In this document: positions 54,696 through 63,873 of the stretch, piece after piece
Numbering within the stretch: position 1 is the first letter of the stretch
Layout of the letters: the number at the start of each line of letters is the position of its first letter
Assembly (NCBI RefSeq): GCF_018595715.1
Contig: NZ_JAHEOJ010000024.1
Coordinates: 248,001 to 312,000, forward strand
Direction: 5' to 3'
Length of the DNA stretch: 64,000 nt
Source: Glaciecola sp. XM2
Lineage (GTDB): Bacteria > Pseudomonadota > Gammaproteobacteria > Enterobacterales > Alteromonadaceae
Made by a program: the position numbers and the translations under genes
The notes under the pieces: model-generated
The model's input: the letters and a program-made list of their open reading frames with translations, nothing else
Told to the model about the DNA's origin: nothing
Databases searched by the model: none

Positions 54696-55608
54696 GGTCG
54701 CGCTCTATTCGCTGAATATAATAAGCCTCTAAGGTTTTGGTCAGTGTTTGTGAGCCGCTGCCGATCATTCTGCCGTCCACCTCTTTTACCGGGGTAAGGC
54801 CGGCAAAGGTGCCCGTGATAAAGGCTTCGTCAGCGCCATATACATCCGAAAGTGTGAAGTTTTTTTCAAATACCGGTATGCCATGCTCTTTACAGACATT
54901 GATCACATTGCGCCGCGTGATCCCGTCTAGGCAGAAATCCCCACTCGAGGTCCATACTTCGTTGTCTCTAACAATGAAAAAGTGCGTTGAGTTGCACGTC
55001 GCAACAAAACCATGTGGGTCGAGCATTAACGCTTCATCAGCCTGCGCTTTTGCCGCTTGAATACAGGCAAATATACAGTTTAACTTTGAGTGCGTATTGA
55101 GCTTGGGATCTTGCACATCTGGGTATCCACGGCGCACATGTGTAGTAAATAACCGCACACCATCGCCCTTAGCCAACCCTAGCGCTTTTTTATGTTCGGC
55201 AATAATCACAATGGTGGCACTTGATATGGTTACTCTCGGGTCTTGATAGGGCGTTGCCTTAATACCGCGGGTTACCATCAAACGAATATGCACACCGTCA
55301 TGCATATCATTAGCTTTGCAGGTGTCGTAAATGCGCTGTACCAACTGCTCCTGACTCAAGCCTATATCCATATCAAGGGCTTTAGCACCATCGTATAAGC
55401 GCTTCATGTGCATGTCGATAAAGGCTAGCTTACCCTGATGTAAGCGTATGCCTTCCCATACTCCGTCACCGAGAATAAAACCGCTATCGAATACCGATAT
55501 TTTTGCCTCTTCTCTGGCGAACAACTCTCCATTGATATTAATCACAATACTCTGATTTCTGGGGTCATCCTGATACTGATGTGTGCCTTTTGCCATTGTT
55601 GCAGCCAT
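54688..55608 (-). CDS. Class IV (BCAT/D-alanine transaminase-like) aminotransferase with altered cofactor motif
   Basis: The 306-residue protein has the fold-type IV pattern: FDSGFILGDGVWEGIRL, PLP lysine in THSKLNC and TGTFAGLTPVKEVDG at the C-terminus. The block that in IlvE reads YVSEGAGENIF is FVATCNSTHFF here, so the usual PLP-contacting Glu appears to be Thr. This may mark a separate subfamily or a loss of classic transaminase activity. It is the upstream partner of a sulfotransferase-like gene, overlapping it by 8 bp. Confidence 0.85.
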   Translation of the reverse strand: MAATMAKGTHQYQDDPRNQSIVININGELFAREEAKISVFDSGFILGDGVWEGIRLHQGKLAFIDMHMKRLYDGAKALDMDIGLSQEQLVQRIYDTCKANDMHDGVHIRLMVTRGIKATPYQDPRVTISSATIVIIAEHKKALGLAKGDGVRLFTTHVRRGYPDVQDPKLNTHSKLNCIFACIQAAKAQADEALMLDPHGFVATCNSTHFFIVRDNEVWTSSGDFCLDGITRRNVINVCKEHGIPVFEKNFTLSDVYGADEAFITGTFAGLTPVKEVDGRMIGSGSQTLTKTLEAYYIQRIERDHG

Positions 55609-55691
55609 TTACCTCATATCACCGTGCTATGACATTAGCATAAAATATTCACAAAACACCATGGCCATGATGAAGCCCTCATTACGTAAGG

Positions 55692-56318
55692 CTAAGGTCT
55701 TTGCAAACGCGTGATCAAATCCACTAAAAACAATATTTTAACATTGCTCAGCTGTCGATAATCAAAATACGGACATACAATCAGCGAATGCTGTTCGCTG
55801 ATGGCAAATTCATGATTAAGCCAAGCTAAATCATTGGGTAAATCTAAGGTGTTGGCATAACCTTTACCCATAACCAGGTGAAGCGCGTTAAGCGCTTCCA
55901 AATTAGGCGGCACAAAGCAAAGAGCCGTTTTACTGTTTGCTTGTAACAAAGAGTCATCTCGATACGATTGCCAACTGCTTGGCTGATGCCGTGAGTTACC
56001 TAATGGCGACAAAAGTGAGGGCGCTGCCAACGCATACACAAGCTTTGCATACACATTAAACACCTTTCGCCAGCCATTACCGCATTGCTTTGCGCAAGCA
56101 TCAATCTCACCTGTTCTGAGCTCACAATAGGGCTGTGCATGATGAGCAAACATATAATCTGGGCGATTGCCTATATAGACCTTAAAGGTTGCATGCTCAT
56201 CGCCAAGCGCATGAGGCGTTAAGGCGTGCTGTATAGATGATGTTACTCTCGCCAATATTTTACTCTGTGTATAGAAGACTGTGTATAGAAGACTGTGTAC
56301 AGATGCTATGATACTCAT
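55692..56318 (-). CDS. Conserved hypothetical protein (start uncertain)
   Basis: I do not recognise this protein. The open frame reaches 56549 inside the divergent ABC1 kinase gene, which is implausible. Candidate starts are ATG 56318 or a TTG or GTG further in; residues from KVYIGNRPDYMFAHHAQPYC onward look like the true folded part. It has several Cys, no signal, and a C-terminal HSLIVCPYFDYRQL. The 14-bp tandem repeat at 56265-56305 lies in the candidate N-terminus and could change the frame. Confidence 0.55.
   Translation of the reverse strand: MSIIASVHSLLYTVFYTQSKILARVTSSIQHALTPHALGDEHATFKVYIGNRPDYMFAHHAQPYCELRTGEIDACAKQCGNGWRKVFNVYAKLVYALAAPSLLSPLGNSRHQPSSWQSYRDDSLLQANSKTALCFVPPNLEALNALHLVMGKGYANTLDLPNDLAWLNHEFAISEQHSLIVCPYFDYRQLSNVKILFLVDLITRLQRP
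56265..56305. repeat. 14-bp tandem repeat, about three units
   Basis: CTGTGTATAGAAGA occurs twice in full (56265-56278, 56279-56292) and a third, imperfect unit follows (56293-56305). The unit length is not a multiple of three. It lies between the divergent ABC1 kinase gene and the start region of the hypothetical gene. Confidence 0.85.
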
Positions 56319-56370
56319 AATCAAGGCAGCGTATAAAGAAGTGTTTCCCAATGTCAGGTAAGTCGACCAT

Positions 56371-57699
56371 ATGAGCGATAAAAAATTCAGCAAAGTACCC
56401 GCTTCACGGCTCTCTCGCGCCGGACATTTAGGGGGGTTAACCGCCTCGCTGGTCACAAAAAGCTTACTCAAAGGCGCTGGACAATTACTGAGCGCTAAAA
56501 AGCCCACGATGCAAAGCACGGTATTTACGAGCGATAATGCGAGCTCCATCGCCAGTCAATTGAGCAAAATGCGCGGCGCGGCGATGAAAGTAGGACAAAT
56601 GCTATCGATGGATGCAGGGGAGTTTTTACCCCCGCAGTGGGAGCCAATCTTGGCTTCTTTGCGAGCCGGCGCCGATGCTATGCCCAAAGCTCAATTGCTA
56701 GAGTCTCTTAAACATTCATGGGGCGCTGATTGGCCAGAATATTTCGAATATTTTAGCTTTGATCCCATTGCCGCAGCCTCTATTGGTCAGGTCCATAAAG
56801 CCCGATTAAAAACGGGCGAGACATTGGCGGTTAAAGTGCAGTACCCTGGCGTTGCCCAAAGTATTGATAGCGATATCAACAACGTTGGCAGACTGATCAA
56901 ACTTAGCGCCTTGCTGCCCAACGATTTCGATATTGAGCACATCTTACAACAGGCCAAACAACAGCTTAAAAATGAGGCTAACTATCTCAAAGAGGCGGCG
57001 TTTATTAGCGCATACCAAGAGCATCTACAAAACGATGCATCCTTTGTAATCCCAGCGGTATATGCGCCCTTAAGTAGCGAAACCATCTTGTGCATGGAAT
57101 ATATCGACGGCGAGCCACTCGAGGCGCTCTTATCGCAGCCACAAGAGGAACGCAACGAAGTGATGAACACCTTGTTTCGTTTATTGCTCAGTGAATTGTT
57201 TGAATATTCGTTTATGCAAAGCGATCCGAACTTTGCCAATTACTTGTATCTTCCTAAGACAAAACAAATTGCACTGCTAGATTTTGGCGCTTGCCAGCAC
57301 ATATCATCAACCAACCGAAACCAGTATAAGGCAATGGCAACAGCGATGATGAAGTCTGACATTGAAGGCATGAAAACCGCGCTACTCGAACTACAGCTCT
57401 TGCATAAAAACATGCCCAGCGAAGTGACTCAAGCCATTTTAGATGGATGCCTAATAGCTAGCGAGTGCTTACATACTAAAACCTATAATTTTAAACAACA
57501 AGCGCTTGTCAAACGGCTATATGGAGCCACACAGGTGTTAATTAACAACAAACGAGCCGTGCAAACCCCAGAGTTTGATACCGCTTTAATTAATCGAAAG
57601 ATTAGCGGGATGGTGTTACTGGCCAATAAAATGCAAAGCGATTTGTCGTTACAACACATGGTGATTGACGCGCTGGCATTACAGGCAAACACAACATAA
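56371..57699 (+). CDS. ABC1/AarF family atypical kinase
   Basis: The 442-residue protein has the ABC1 kinase signatures: KMRGAAMKVGQMLSMD (KxGQ motif), AAASIGQVHKARLKTGETLAVKVQYPG (A-rich loop and lysine), and LLDFGACQHIS (DFG). These kinases are UbiB-like ATPases linked to ubiquinone or lipid metabolism. It is a small member without the C-terminal membrane helices of UbiB, so UbiB itself is unlikely. It starts at ATG 56371 after AGGTAAG. Confidence 0.9.
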   Translation: MSDKKFSKVPASRLSRAGHLGGLTASLVTKSLLKGAGQLLSAKKPTMQSTVFTSDNASSIASQLSKMRGAAMKVGQMLSMDAGEFLPPQWEPILASLRAGADAMPKAQLLESLKHSWGADWPEYFEYFSFDPIAAASIGQVHKARLKTGETLAVKVQYPGVAQSIDSDINNVGRLIKLSALLPNDFDIEHILQQAKQQLKNEANYLKEAAFISAYQEHLQNDASFVIPAVYAPLSSETILCMEYIDGEPLEALLSQPQEERNEVMNTLFRLLLSELFEYSFMQSDPNFANYLYLPKTKQIALLDFGACQHISSTNRNQYKAMATAMMKSDIEGMKTALLELQLLHKNMPSEVTQAILDGCLIASECLHTKTYNFKQQALVKRLYGATQVLINNKRAVQTPEFDTALINRKISGMVLLANKMQSDLSLQHMVIDALALQANTT

Positions 57700-57724
57700 A
57701 AGACCAAAAGAGGAGATGAACATC

Positions 57725-58279
57725 TTGAGTAAAATAAGCACTGTGCGCATGGTAACTTTGCTATGCGTGATGTTCCTATCGGCATGCACCAATACCGATT
57801 GGCGTACCGCTTCTAGAGAAAGTGCCGGCATTGCCCCCGACCCAGCCTTACAAACGCAGGCTGTGATTGAATTTTATGCCGCCGACGCCTTTAGCTGGCG
57901 CGGGTGGTTTGCAGTACACACATGGGTGGCAATAAAAGAGCAAGACGCAGTCGAATATACGGTATATGAGGTAGTGGGTTGGCAAGTCGACAGAGGATTA
58001 CCGGCGCTTAGAGAGTATACTACCACGACACCAGATAGGTATTGGTATGGCGCCAAGCCTGAGAAGTTTCTATCAATGCAAGGCCCAAAAGCGCAAGCGT
58101 TAATTCCGCAGATTAAAGCAGCGGTGTCTCGCTATCCGTGGGCAAATGAATATACGCTGGTTCCTGGGCCTAACAGCAATACATTTCCGGCATGGCTAGG
58201 GCTTCAAGTACCAGAGCTAGAGCTTAAGATGCCATTTCGCGCCATAGGCAGTGGCTTTGCAGACAATGCATCCAGTTAG
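57725..58279 (+). CDS. DUF3750 family lipoprotein (TTG start)
   Basis: I start it at TTG 57725, with GAGGAG 9 nt upstream, giving MSKISTVRMVTLLCVMFLSACTN with a lipobox (FLSAC). The mature part has FSWRGWFAVHTWVAIKE, which is the DUF3750 core. The protein is 184 residues. It follows the ABC1 kinase by 25 bp and is likely co-transcribed. The function of the family is unknown. Confidence 0.8.
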   Translation: MSKISTVRMVTLLCVMFLSACTNTDWRTASRESAGIAPDPALQTQAVIEFYAADAFSWRGWFAVHTWVAIKEQDAVEYTVYEVVGWQVDRGLPALREYTTTTPDRYWYGAKPEKFLSMQGPKAQALIPQIKAAVSRYPWANEYTLVPGPNSNTFPAWLGLQVPELELKMPFRAIGSGFADNASS

Positions 58280-58584
58280 TAGGGTTGCTGCATCGAGAAC
58301 GGCATAGACATTGAAGGCTCTGCCTTGTTCGGATTGCCAATCATTTCGTCATAGGGAGAGTCGTGTACCATCACCGCTTGGTCAACTTCACAATGCTCAA
58401 AGGTGTCTCTGACCTGTTGGGAATTGTGAAAACGCATTGGCCTGTCTTTATCATCAAACACAAACCCCTCACCGTCTGACGTATAAAGCTTTACCAAATA
58501 CACATTCATTTCAAACGACTGCACCTCTAGTTTAGTGATGTGCATCGGCGTTTTGGCGATCGATTTTATGTAAAATTTATGCAT
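58276..58584 (-). CDS. DUF6482-like small protein
   Basis: The protein starts at ATG 58584 after GAGGG, giving 102 residues (MHKFYIKSIAK). It is soluble, with no membrane segment. VYLVKLYTSDGEGFVFDDKDRPMRF and HDSPYDEMIGNP are features I associate with the DUF6482 family. The stop overlaps the convergent DUF3750 gene by 4 bp. No function is known. Confidence 0.65.
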   Translation of the reverse strand: MHKFYIKSIAKTPMHITKLEVQSFEMNVYLVKLYTSDGEGFVFDDKDRPMRFHNSQQVRDTFEHCEVDQAVMVHDSPYDEMIGNPNKAEPSMSMPFSMQQPY

Positions 58585-58775
58585 GTGAACCCTCACTCAT
58601 CTATCAAATGCTTACGCGGTAAAAATGATTCGGTTCATTACATGATGAGCACGAGACATAACAGCATAGAAAAAGTGATGTAAAAACAAAGGAATTATTT
58701 GAAATATTTAGGGTCAACACCATATCAATATCATCGTTAGATGATACAGTAATAGCAACCCATTCGGAGATGAAT

Positions 58776-59651
58776 ATGAGCGAAGAAAAAAGCCAAGTAC
58801 AACAAATGAAACCCTACTTAATTGCGGCGGGTGCATTGATTGTGGTGTTGGTGGTTGTGTTGCTATGGCCTAGCGCAGATGAGCAAGACGCTGTTGTCGT
58901 TGAGCCGATACCTGCACCTGTGGTTGCACCCGTTGAAGAGCTTGTTGAAGAGCCTACGCCTGAGCCTCAGGTATTTGAGCCCCCACAACGCCCGACTTCA
59001 GTGGTAATTGGTGAAGAAGAAGCGCCACCTGAAACCTTAGAGCCAGTGGTAGAAGAAGTTGTTGAAGAACCACTTGATGTAAGCGATGTTGCGGTCAAGT
59101 CTGCCCTCGTTGGCGCCATTCGCTCACCACAAATTAGCCGCCTACTTGTTAGTGAAGGCCTACTGCAAAAGTTTGTGATTAATGTTAATAACCTTGCAAA
59201 CGAAGAGATTACGCTAAAAGACAACTTGCTTGTTGCCCCAAGCGGCGGGTTCAACGTTTACAACCAAGCAGATCGTATCTGGATCGACCGCAGCAGCTTT
59301 CAACGATATAACCCCTATGTAGACGCGCTAGAAACGGTCGATACTGATGAACTGCTCGCCGTCTATGAAAGTTACAAACCAATGCTTGTCGAAAAATTTG
59401 CAGAGATCGCACGTCCAGGTGATGAGCTAGACGAAACCATGATAAGAGCCATTGACGAGTTGCTTGATACTCCATTGGTTCCTGTGCCTATCGAAGTTTA
59501 CTCCGATAGCGTGATGTATAAGTTTGCAGACCCACGGGTTGAAGCCTTGTCGGAGCCTCAAAAACAGATGATACGCATGGGGCCGGATAATATGAGACGC
59601 TTAAAAGATGTCTTACGTGATGTCAAAGAGGCCCTAGAAGCGAAGCAGTAA
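58776..59651 (+). CDS. DUF3014 membrane-anchored protein
   Basis: Start ATG 58776 has CGGAG at 6 nt. The 291-residue protein has one membrane helix (about 12-32, LIAAGALIVVLVVVLLWP), a long Pro/Glu/Val-rich linker (about 40-105) and the DUF3014 domain (RLLVSEGLLQKFVINVNNLA, RIWIDRSSFQRYNPYVDAL). The domain is likely periplasmic. It overlaps the DUF1285 gene by one base (TAATG), so both are coupled. Confidence 0.85.
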   Translation: MSEEKSQVQQMKPYLIAAGALIVVLVVVLLWPSADEQDAVVVEPIPAPVVAPVEELVEEPTPEPQVFEPPQRPTSVVIGEEEAPPETLEPVVEEVVEEPLDVSDVAVKSALVGAIRSPQISRLLVSEGLLQKFVINVNNLANEEITLKDNLLVAPSGGFNVYNQADRIWIDRSSFQRYNPYVDALETVDTDELLAVYESYKPMLVEKFAEIARPGDELDETMIRAIDELLDTPLVPVPIEVYSDSVMYKFADPRVEALSEPQKQMIRMGPDNMRRLKDVLRDVKEALEAKQ

Positions 59652-60184
59652 TGGATATCAGCGCATTACAAAGCCAACTATCTGAAGCTGGCGCAGATAA
59701 AACCCCTCCGGTGGATAAATGGGATCCGCCATTTTGTGGAGACATGAATCTCGTTATCAAGCGAAGTGGGCAGTGGTGGCATGAAGGCACGCCCTTTACC
59801 AGAGCCGCGCTGATTAAGCTCTTCGCCAGCGTCATCAAAAAAGAACAAGAGGATTACTTTCTGGTGACGCCGGTAGAAAAAATCGGCATCCAAGTGGAAG
59901 ATGTGCCCTTTGTGGTGATTGACGATAGCGTGGTCGATGAGGGTATTTACGTCACCACGCAGTGCGGTGATAAAGTGCTGATAAGCGAAGCGCACCCAAT
60001 CGAACTCAGAAAATTTGAAGGTAGCTTAGTACCATACTGCCTTATTCGTCGTAACTTATGGGCGCGTATTCATCAAAATGTACTGTATCGCTGGGCCGAC
60101 CGTGCAAGCCCGGTTAAGTCTGGTGACAAACACAAACTCTTGTTGAGCAGCAAAGAATATACGTTCTCAATAGGCGAGTATTAA
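59651..60184 (+). CDS. DUF1285 family protein
   Basis: The 177-residue protein starts inside the stop of the DUF3014 gene. PVDKWDPPFCGDMNLVIKRSGQWWHEGTPF and YFLVTPVEKIGIQVEDVPF are the signature of DUF1285. It has no signal or membrane segment. A soluble role together with the DUF3014 protein is inferred from the coupling. Confidence 0.88.
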   Translation: MDISALQSQLSEAGADKTPPVDKWDPPFCGDMNLVIKRSGQWWHEGTPFTRAALIKLFASVIKKEQEDYFLVTPVEKIGIQVEDVPFVVIDDSVVDEGIYVTTQCGDKVLISEAHPIELRKFEGSLVPYCLIRRNLWARIHQNVLYRWADRASPVKSGDKHKLLLSSKEYTFSIGEY

Positions 60185-60220
60185 ACCACTTTTGGGCGCA
60201 CTCACCGTTTTTAATAAGTC

Positions 60221-61774
60221 TTATCTAGCAGCGTTAAATGTCTCGCCCAATCCACTGATGAGGCGGATATTACTTTCTAGCTTTTCTGCATTTTTTTGCA
60301 TGTCTTGAGCCACCATGGTCGTATCGTCAGCTACTTGTGCAATTGACTCAACGCTACTTTGCACCGAGTGGCACTTGCTATCTTGCGCATTGCTCGCCGA
60401 GACTATTTCGTCTAACAGCTTCGCGATATCATCAATCATGACATATATGTTGGCAATAGCATCGGCAGAAGTATTGGCCTGCTGTGCACTTTGCACCGCC
60501 GTATCGCGCGAATAATGCATTTGCTCTACCCACTGCTTGAGCGTATCTCTCATCATGTTGGTACTTTTTATCGTTTTCGCCGCCGACTCTTGCGTGCGTG
60601 TAGAAAGTGCCCTGACTTCATCCGCAACCACTGAGAATCCTCGGCCACTCTCGCCTGCACGTGCCGCTTCAATAGCAGCGTTAAGCGCGAGTAAATTCGT
60701 TTGATCTGCTATGGATTCAATTTCACCAATGGTTTGCGCAACCGCTTCAGACGCCTGCATCAGCGAGTCGGCGGTTGTTGCTGCTTTGCCCACCACATCT
60801 GAAAGCTGTGACACACTATCGCGACCTTGCAAAATGAGCTGTTTTGCCTCGGCGCATTGTGCATTAGTCTCATCGACACTGTTACTTGTTGTGTTGGTGT
60901 TTTCTAGCATGAGTTGGCTGCTCGCCTGCATCTCATGAATGGCCTGCACAATGGCTTGCATCTCATGTTGTAGTTTGGCAATCCCCGCATTGGTTTTTGC
61001 AGCAGCGTTTAGGGTATGTTCGGCAATCCCTTCAATCCCTTGCGATAAATCTTGGGTGCGACCAATGATGGTGCGCTGCATAGCTTTTTGCATACCCAGA
61101 TGAAAATGAATCACGCTACTGGTGCCTCGGCCGTTCATCACCAAGCGGCTGACACTGTCATATTCTTCGCGAAGCCCAGTGGCCAAGCGCGGCGTATCGA
61201 TTAAATCTGAACGAAACAAAAAAGCGACAAATGCCAGCATAGATATAACCGCCAACGAGGCGATGTAGCTGACAAACAAGGCACAAAGCACAACAAGCAG
61301 CGCACATACGCCGAGTGTCGCCATGGTTTTTTGTGAATGACTAAGTCCTTCTGACTTTGGCGCTTTACCAGCGTTAATGGATGCATACAAACGTTGCGCT
61401 CGCTCAATATGTTCAGGCTTGGGTTTTACCCTGACCGATTGATAGCCAACCAAGTTTTGCTCGTCGTATATGGGGGTGACAAAGGCATCCACCCAATAAT
61501 AACTGCCGTCTTTACAACGGTTTTTGACAATTCCTTGCCATGGGTCGCCCTTTTTTAGGTGGTCCCACATATCTTTAAATGCCGCTGCGGGCATATCGGG
61601 GTGTCTTACAATATTGTGAGAATGGCCAACAAGTTCGTGTTCACTAAACCCAGCAATTTCACAAAATGTTTCATTTGCATAGGTGATCACACCACGTTTG
61701 TCTGTGGTCGATACAAGCTCGTGGGCGTCGCTTAAAAGGACTTCTTTATCATTTACGGCGGCTTTTCTTGACAT
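60221..61774 (-). CDS. PAS-containing methyl-accepting chemotaxis protein (Aer-like)
   Basis: The 517-residue protein has a cytoplasmic N-terminal PAS domain (about 15-125, [39 protein letters not shown]), one hydrophobic stretch pair (about 150-190) and the chemoreceptor signalling domain with the tip [25 protein letters not shown]. That PAS pattern is Aer-like and probably senses redox or oxygen through FAD. No periplasmic sensor domain is present. No che genes are nearby. Confidence 0.95.
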   Translation of the reverse strand: MSRKAAVNDKEVLLSDAHELVSTTDKRGVITYANETFCEIAGFSEHELVGHSHNIVRHPDMPAAAFKDMWDHLKKGDPWQGIVKNRCKDGSYYWVDAFVTPIYDEQNLVGYQSVRVKPKPEHIERAQRLYASINAGKAPKSEGLSHSQKTMATLGVCALLVVLCALFVSYIASLAVISMLAFVAFLFRSDLIDTPRLATGLREEYDSVSRLVMNGRGTSSVIHFHLGMQKAMQRTIIGRTQDLSQGIEGIAEHTLNAAAKTNAGIAKLQHEMQAIVQAIHEMQASSQLMLENTNTTSNSVDETNAQCAEAKQLILQGRDSVSQLSDVVGKAATTADSLMQASEAVAQTIGEIESIADQTNLLALNAAIEAARAGESGRGFSVVADEVRALSTRTQESAAKTIKSTNMMRDTLKQWVEQMHYSRDTAVQSAQQANTSADAIANIYVMIDDIAKLLDEIVSASNAQDSKCHSVQSSVESIAQVADDTTMVAQDMQKNAEKLESNIRLISGLGETFNAAR

Positions 61775-61894
61775 AATAATCCGAGTTTATTTGTTCTACA
61801 TGTATGCTCTACCTTAAGATATCGACCTCAAAACTTTGACCTAAAGCAGAGTTTGTCTTAGTCTGTATTACACTTTTGTCTCAAGGACGTGAAG

Positions 61895-63196
61895 ATGAAC
61901 AACACACTTCCACCATATAAACTATTTATTACTCTTTTTATCTCTTTATTTTTTAGCCAAGCCGCTCTCAGCGCAACCTACATCTACGCAAGTAAAGTCA
62001 TCACCGCAGAAGACGCTAAAGTCTTAAGTGATAAGACGGTTGTGGTTGATGCAGGTGTTATTACCCAGATTCTCGACGGCAAAATACAAGGTGACGCTGA
62101 CGATACCTTTGTAGATTTAACCGACCATACCCTCATGCCTGGCTTTATGGATATGCACACACATATCACCTTTCAAAATGAAGGGACGGCGGGTTATTTA
62201 AAGCGCTTTAGTAATAACGAAGCCGATTATGCCCTTGCTGGTGTGCGCTATGCTCATCGTACCCTGATGGCAGGCTTTACCACCGTGCGCAATCTAGGCG
62301 ATAACTTCAATGAATCTGTTGCACTTCGAAATGCCATAAACAGCGGAGTAGTCGTTGGGCCGCGCATTTACACCTCGGCTAAGTCAATTGCCACCACCGG
62401 CGGACATGCCGATCCAACCAACGGCATGCGCCAAGATTTGATGGGAAGCCCAACGCCAGCAGATGGTGTAATTAACGGCATTGCACAAGCCAGACAAGCG
62501 GTTCGTCAACGCTACAAAGATGGCGCCGATCTTATCAAAATCACCGCAACAGGCGGGGTATTATCGGTCGCAAAAAATGGCCAAAACCCACAGTTTATGA
62601 CCGACGAAGTTGAAGCCATTGTGCAAACAGCCAAAGACTATGAAATGACCGTTGCGGTGCATGCGCATGGCAAAGAGGGTATGAAGCGCGCCATTTTAGC
62701 CGGTGTAGATTCTATTGAGCACGGCACGTATATGGACGATGAAATCTTCAAGTTAATGCGCAAGCACAATGTTTATTATGTACCTACGATTTCTGCCGGT
62801 AACTTTGTTGCCGAAAAAGCCAAGATTGACGGCTTCTTCCCTGCCATCGTGAGACCCAAAGCGGCCTCCATTGGTCCACTTATCCAGGGCACATTTGCAA
62901 AAGCCTACGAGAATGGCGTAATGATTGCGTTTGGTACCGACTCAGGCGTATCACCTCATGGGGAAAATGCCCGAGAGTTTGAGTTTATGGTAAGTGCTGG
63001 CATGTCTGAAATGGATGCAATACGCTCAGCCACGTACAACACCGCTAAGCTACTTAAAGTACAAGATACTCTTGGTACTATCACGGTAAACAAGCTTGCT
63101 GACATGGTAGCGGTAAAAGGTGACCCACTCGAAGACATCACCATCTTGCAAGATATGCATTTTGTGATGAAGAACGGACAAATATACAAGCAATAA
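61895..63196 (+). CDS. Exported amidohydrolase (metal-dependent)
   Basis: The protein starts at ATG 61895 with AAGGA upstream, giving 433 residues, and has a signal peptide (LFITLFISLFFSQAALSA). Metal ligands are MDMHTH, the lysine in ADLIKITATGG, the histidines in VAVHAHG and SIEHGTY, and D in FGTDSGV. It belongs to the imidazolonepropionase-like/prolidase-like amidohydrolases. The substrate is probably a small peptide or cyclic amide. A terminator follows. Confidence 0.93.
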   Translation: MNNTLPPYKLFITLFISLFFSQAALSATYIYASKVITAEDAKVLSDKTVVVDAGVITQILDGKIQGDADDTFVDLTDHTLMPGFMDMHTHITFQNEGTAGYLKRFSNNEADYALAGVRYAHRTLMAGFTTVRNLGDNFNESVALRNAINSGVVVGPRIYTSAKSIATTGGHADPTNGMRQDLMGSPTPADGVINGIAQARQAVRQRYKDGADLIKITATGGVLSVAKNGQNPQFMTDEVEAIVQTAKDYEMTVAVHAHGKEGMKRAILAGVDSIEHGTYMDDEIFKLMRKHNVYYVPTISAGNFVAEKAKIDGFFPAIVRPKAASIGPLIQGTFAKAYENGVMIAFGTDSGVSPHGENAREFEFMVSAGMSEMDAIRSATYNTAKLLKVQDTLGTITVNKLADMVAVKGDPLEDITILQDMHFVMKNGQIYKQ

Positions 63197-63218
63197 AGGT
63201 CGGCAAAACACTTTCGAG

Positions 63219-63245
63219 AATACCGCCTTATTAGGCGGTATTTTT
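63219..63245 (+). terminator. Terminator after the amidohydrolase gene
   Basis: AATACCGCCT (63219-63228) pairs with AGGCGGTATT (63233-63242) around a 4-nt loop, followed by T residues. The stem has ten perfect pairs. It precedes the DedA gene by about 20 nt. Confidence 0.85.
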
Positions 63246-63265
63246 ATATCTTAAAGGCCACGTAG

Positions 63266-63853
63266 TTGAGCAAAACAAAGAAAGTCCAAGCGTTTTTTAA
63301 CAAGATGATTCATTCTAAACATATGCTCACGAGCATATGCTTTGCCTCTTTCTTAGAATCAACCGTTGTGCCCATTCCACTGGAAACGGCGCTCATTCCG
63401 CTTATGCAAGCGCGCAGAGAAAAGCTGTGGATGATTGCAACGGTTACCACCATCGGCTGTCTAATTGGGGCAGTGATAGGCTATGTCGTGGGGTTGTATC
63501 TATTTGACTGGTTGCGTGAACCCATCATGCAATACATTACCAATGAGCAACAGTTTGCACAGTTTCAAACACAAATTGAAGCGCACGGCTTTTGGTTTAT
63601 ATTCAGCACCGGCGTGACACCTATTCCATTACAAGTGGCTATGTTACTCGCGGGCCTCACAGATTATTCCTTTGCTCTTTATATGCTTGCGGTAGCATCG
63701 AGCCGCTGCGTTCGTTATTTTGGGATTGCGATACTTGTTTATTATTTTGGCAACAAAGCCGAAGAGGTGATTAGGCGTCATAAATACAAAGCGTTGATTG
63801 GCATTTCAATCATTCTTGTGGCCATTGTGCTAAGCCAGATATGGTTGGCATGA
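63266..63853 (+). CDS. DedA/VTT-domain membrane protein (TTG start)
   Basis: The 195-residue protein starts with TTG after AAAGG. It has several membrane segments and the VTT domain: FLESTVVPIPLETALIPLM, TTIGCLIGAVIGYVVG and FIFSTGVTPIPLQVAMLLAG. Members are thought to act as lipid scramblases or transporters. The ATG at position 13 is an alternative start. It is transcribed apart from the amidohydrolase by a terminator. Confidence 0.88.
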   Translation: MSKTKKVQAFFNKMIHSKHMLTSICFASFLESTVVPIPLETALIPLMQARREKLWMIATVTTIGCLIGAVIGYVVGLYLFDWLREPIMQYITNEQQFAQFQTQIEAHGFWFIFSTGVTPIPLQVAMLLAGLTDYSFALYMLAVASSRCVRYFGIAILVYYFGNKAEEVIRRHKYKALIGISIILVAIVLSQIWLA

Positions 63854-63873
63854 TGCGTTAACAAGACGCTAGG

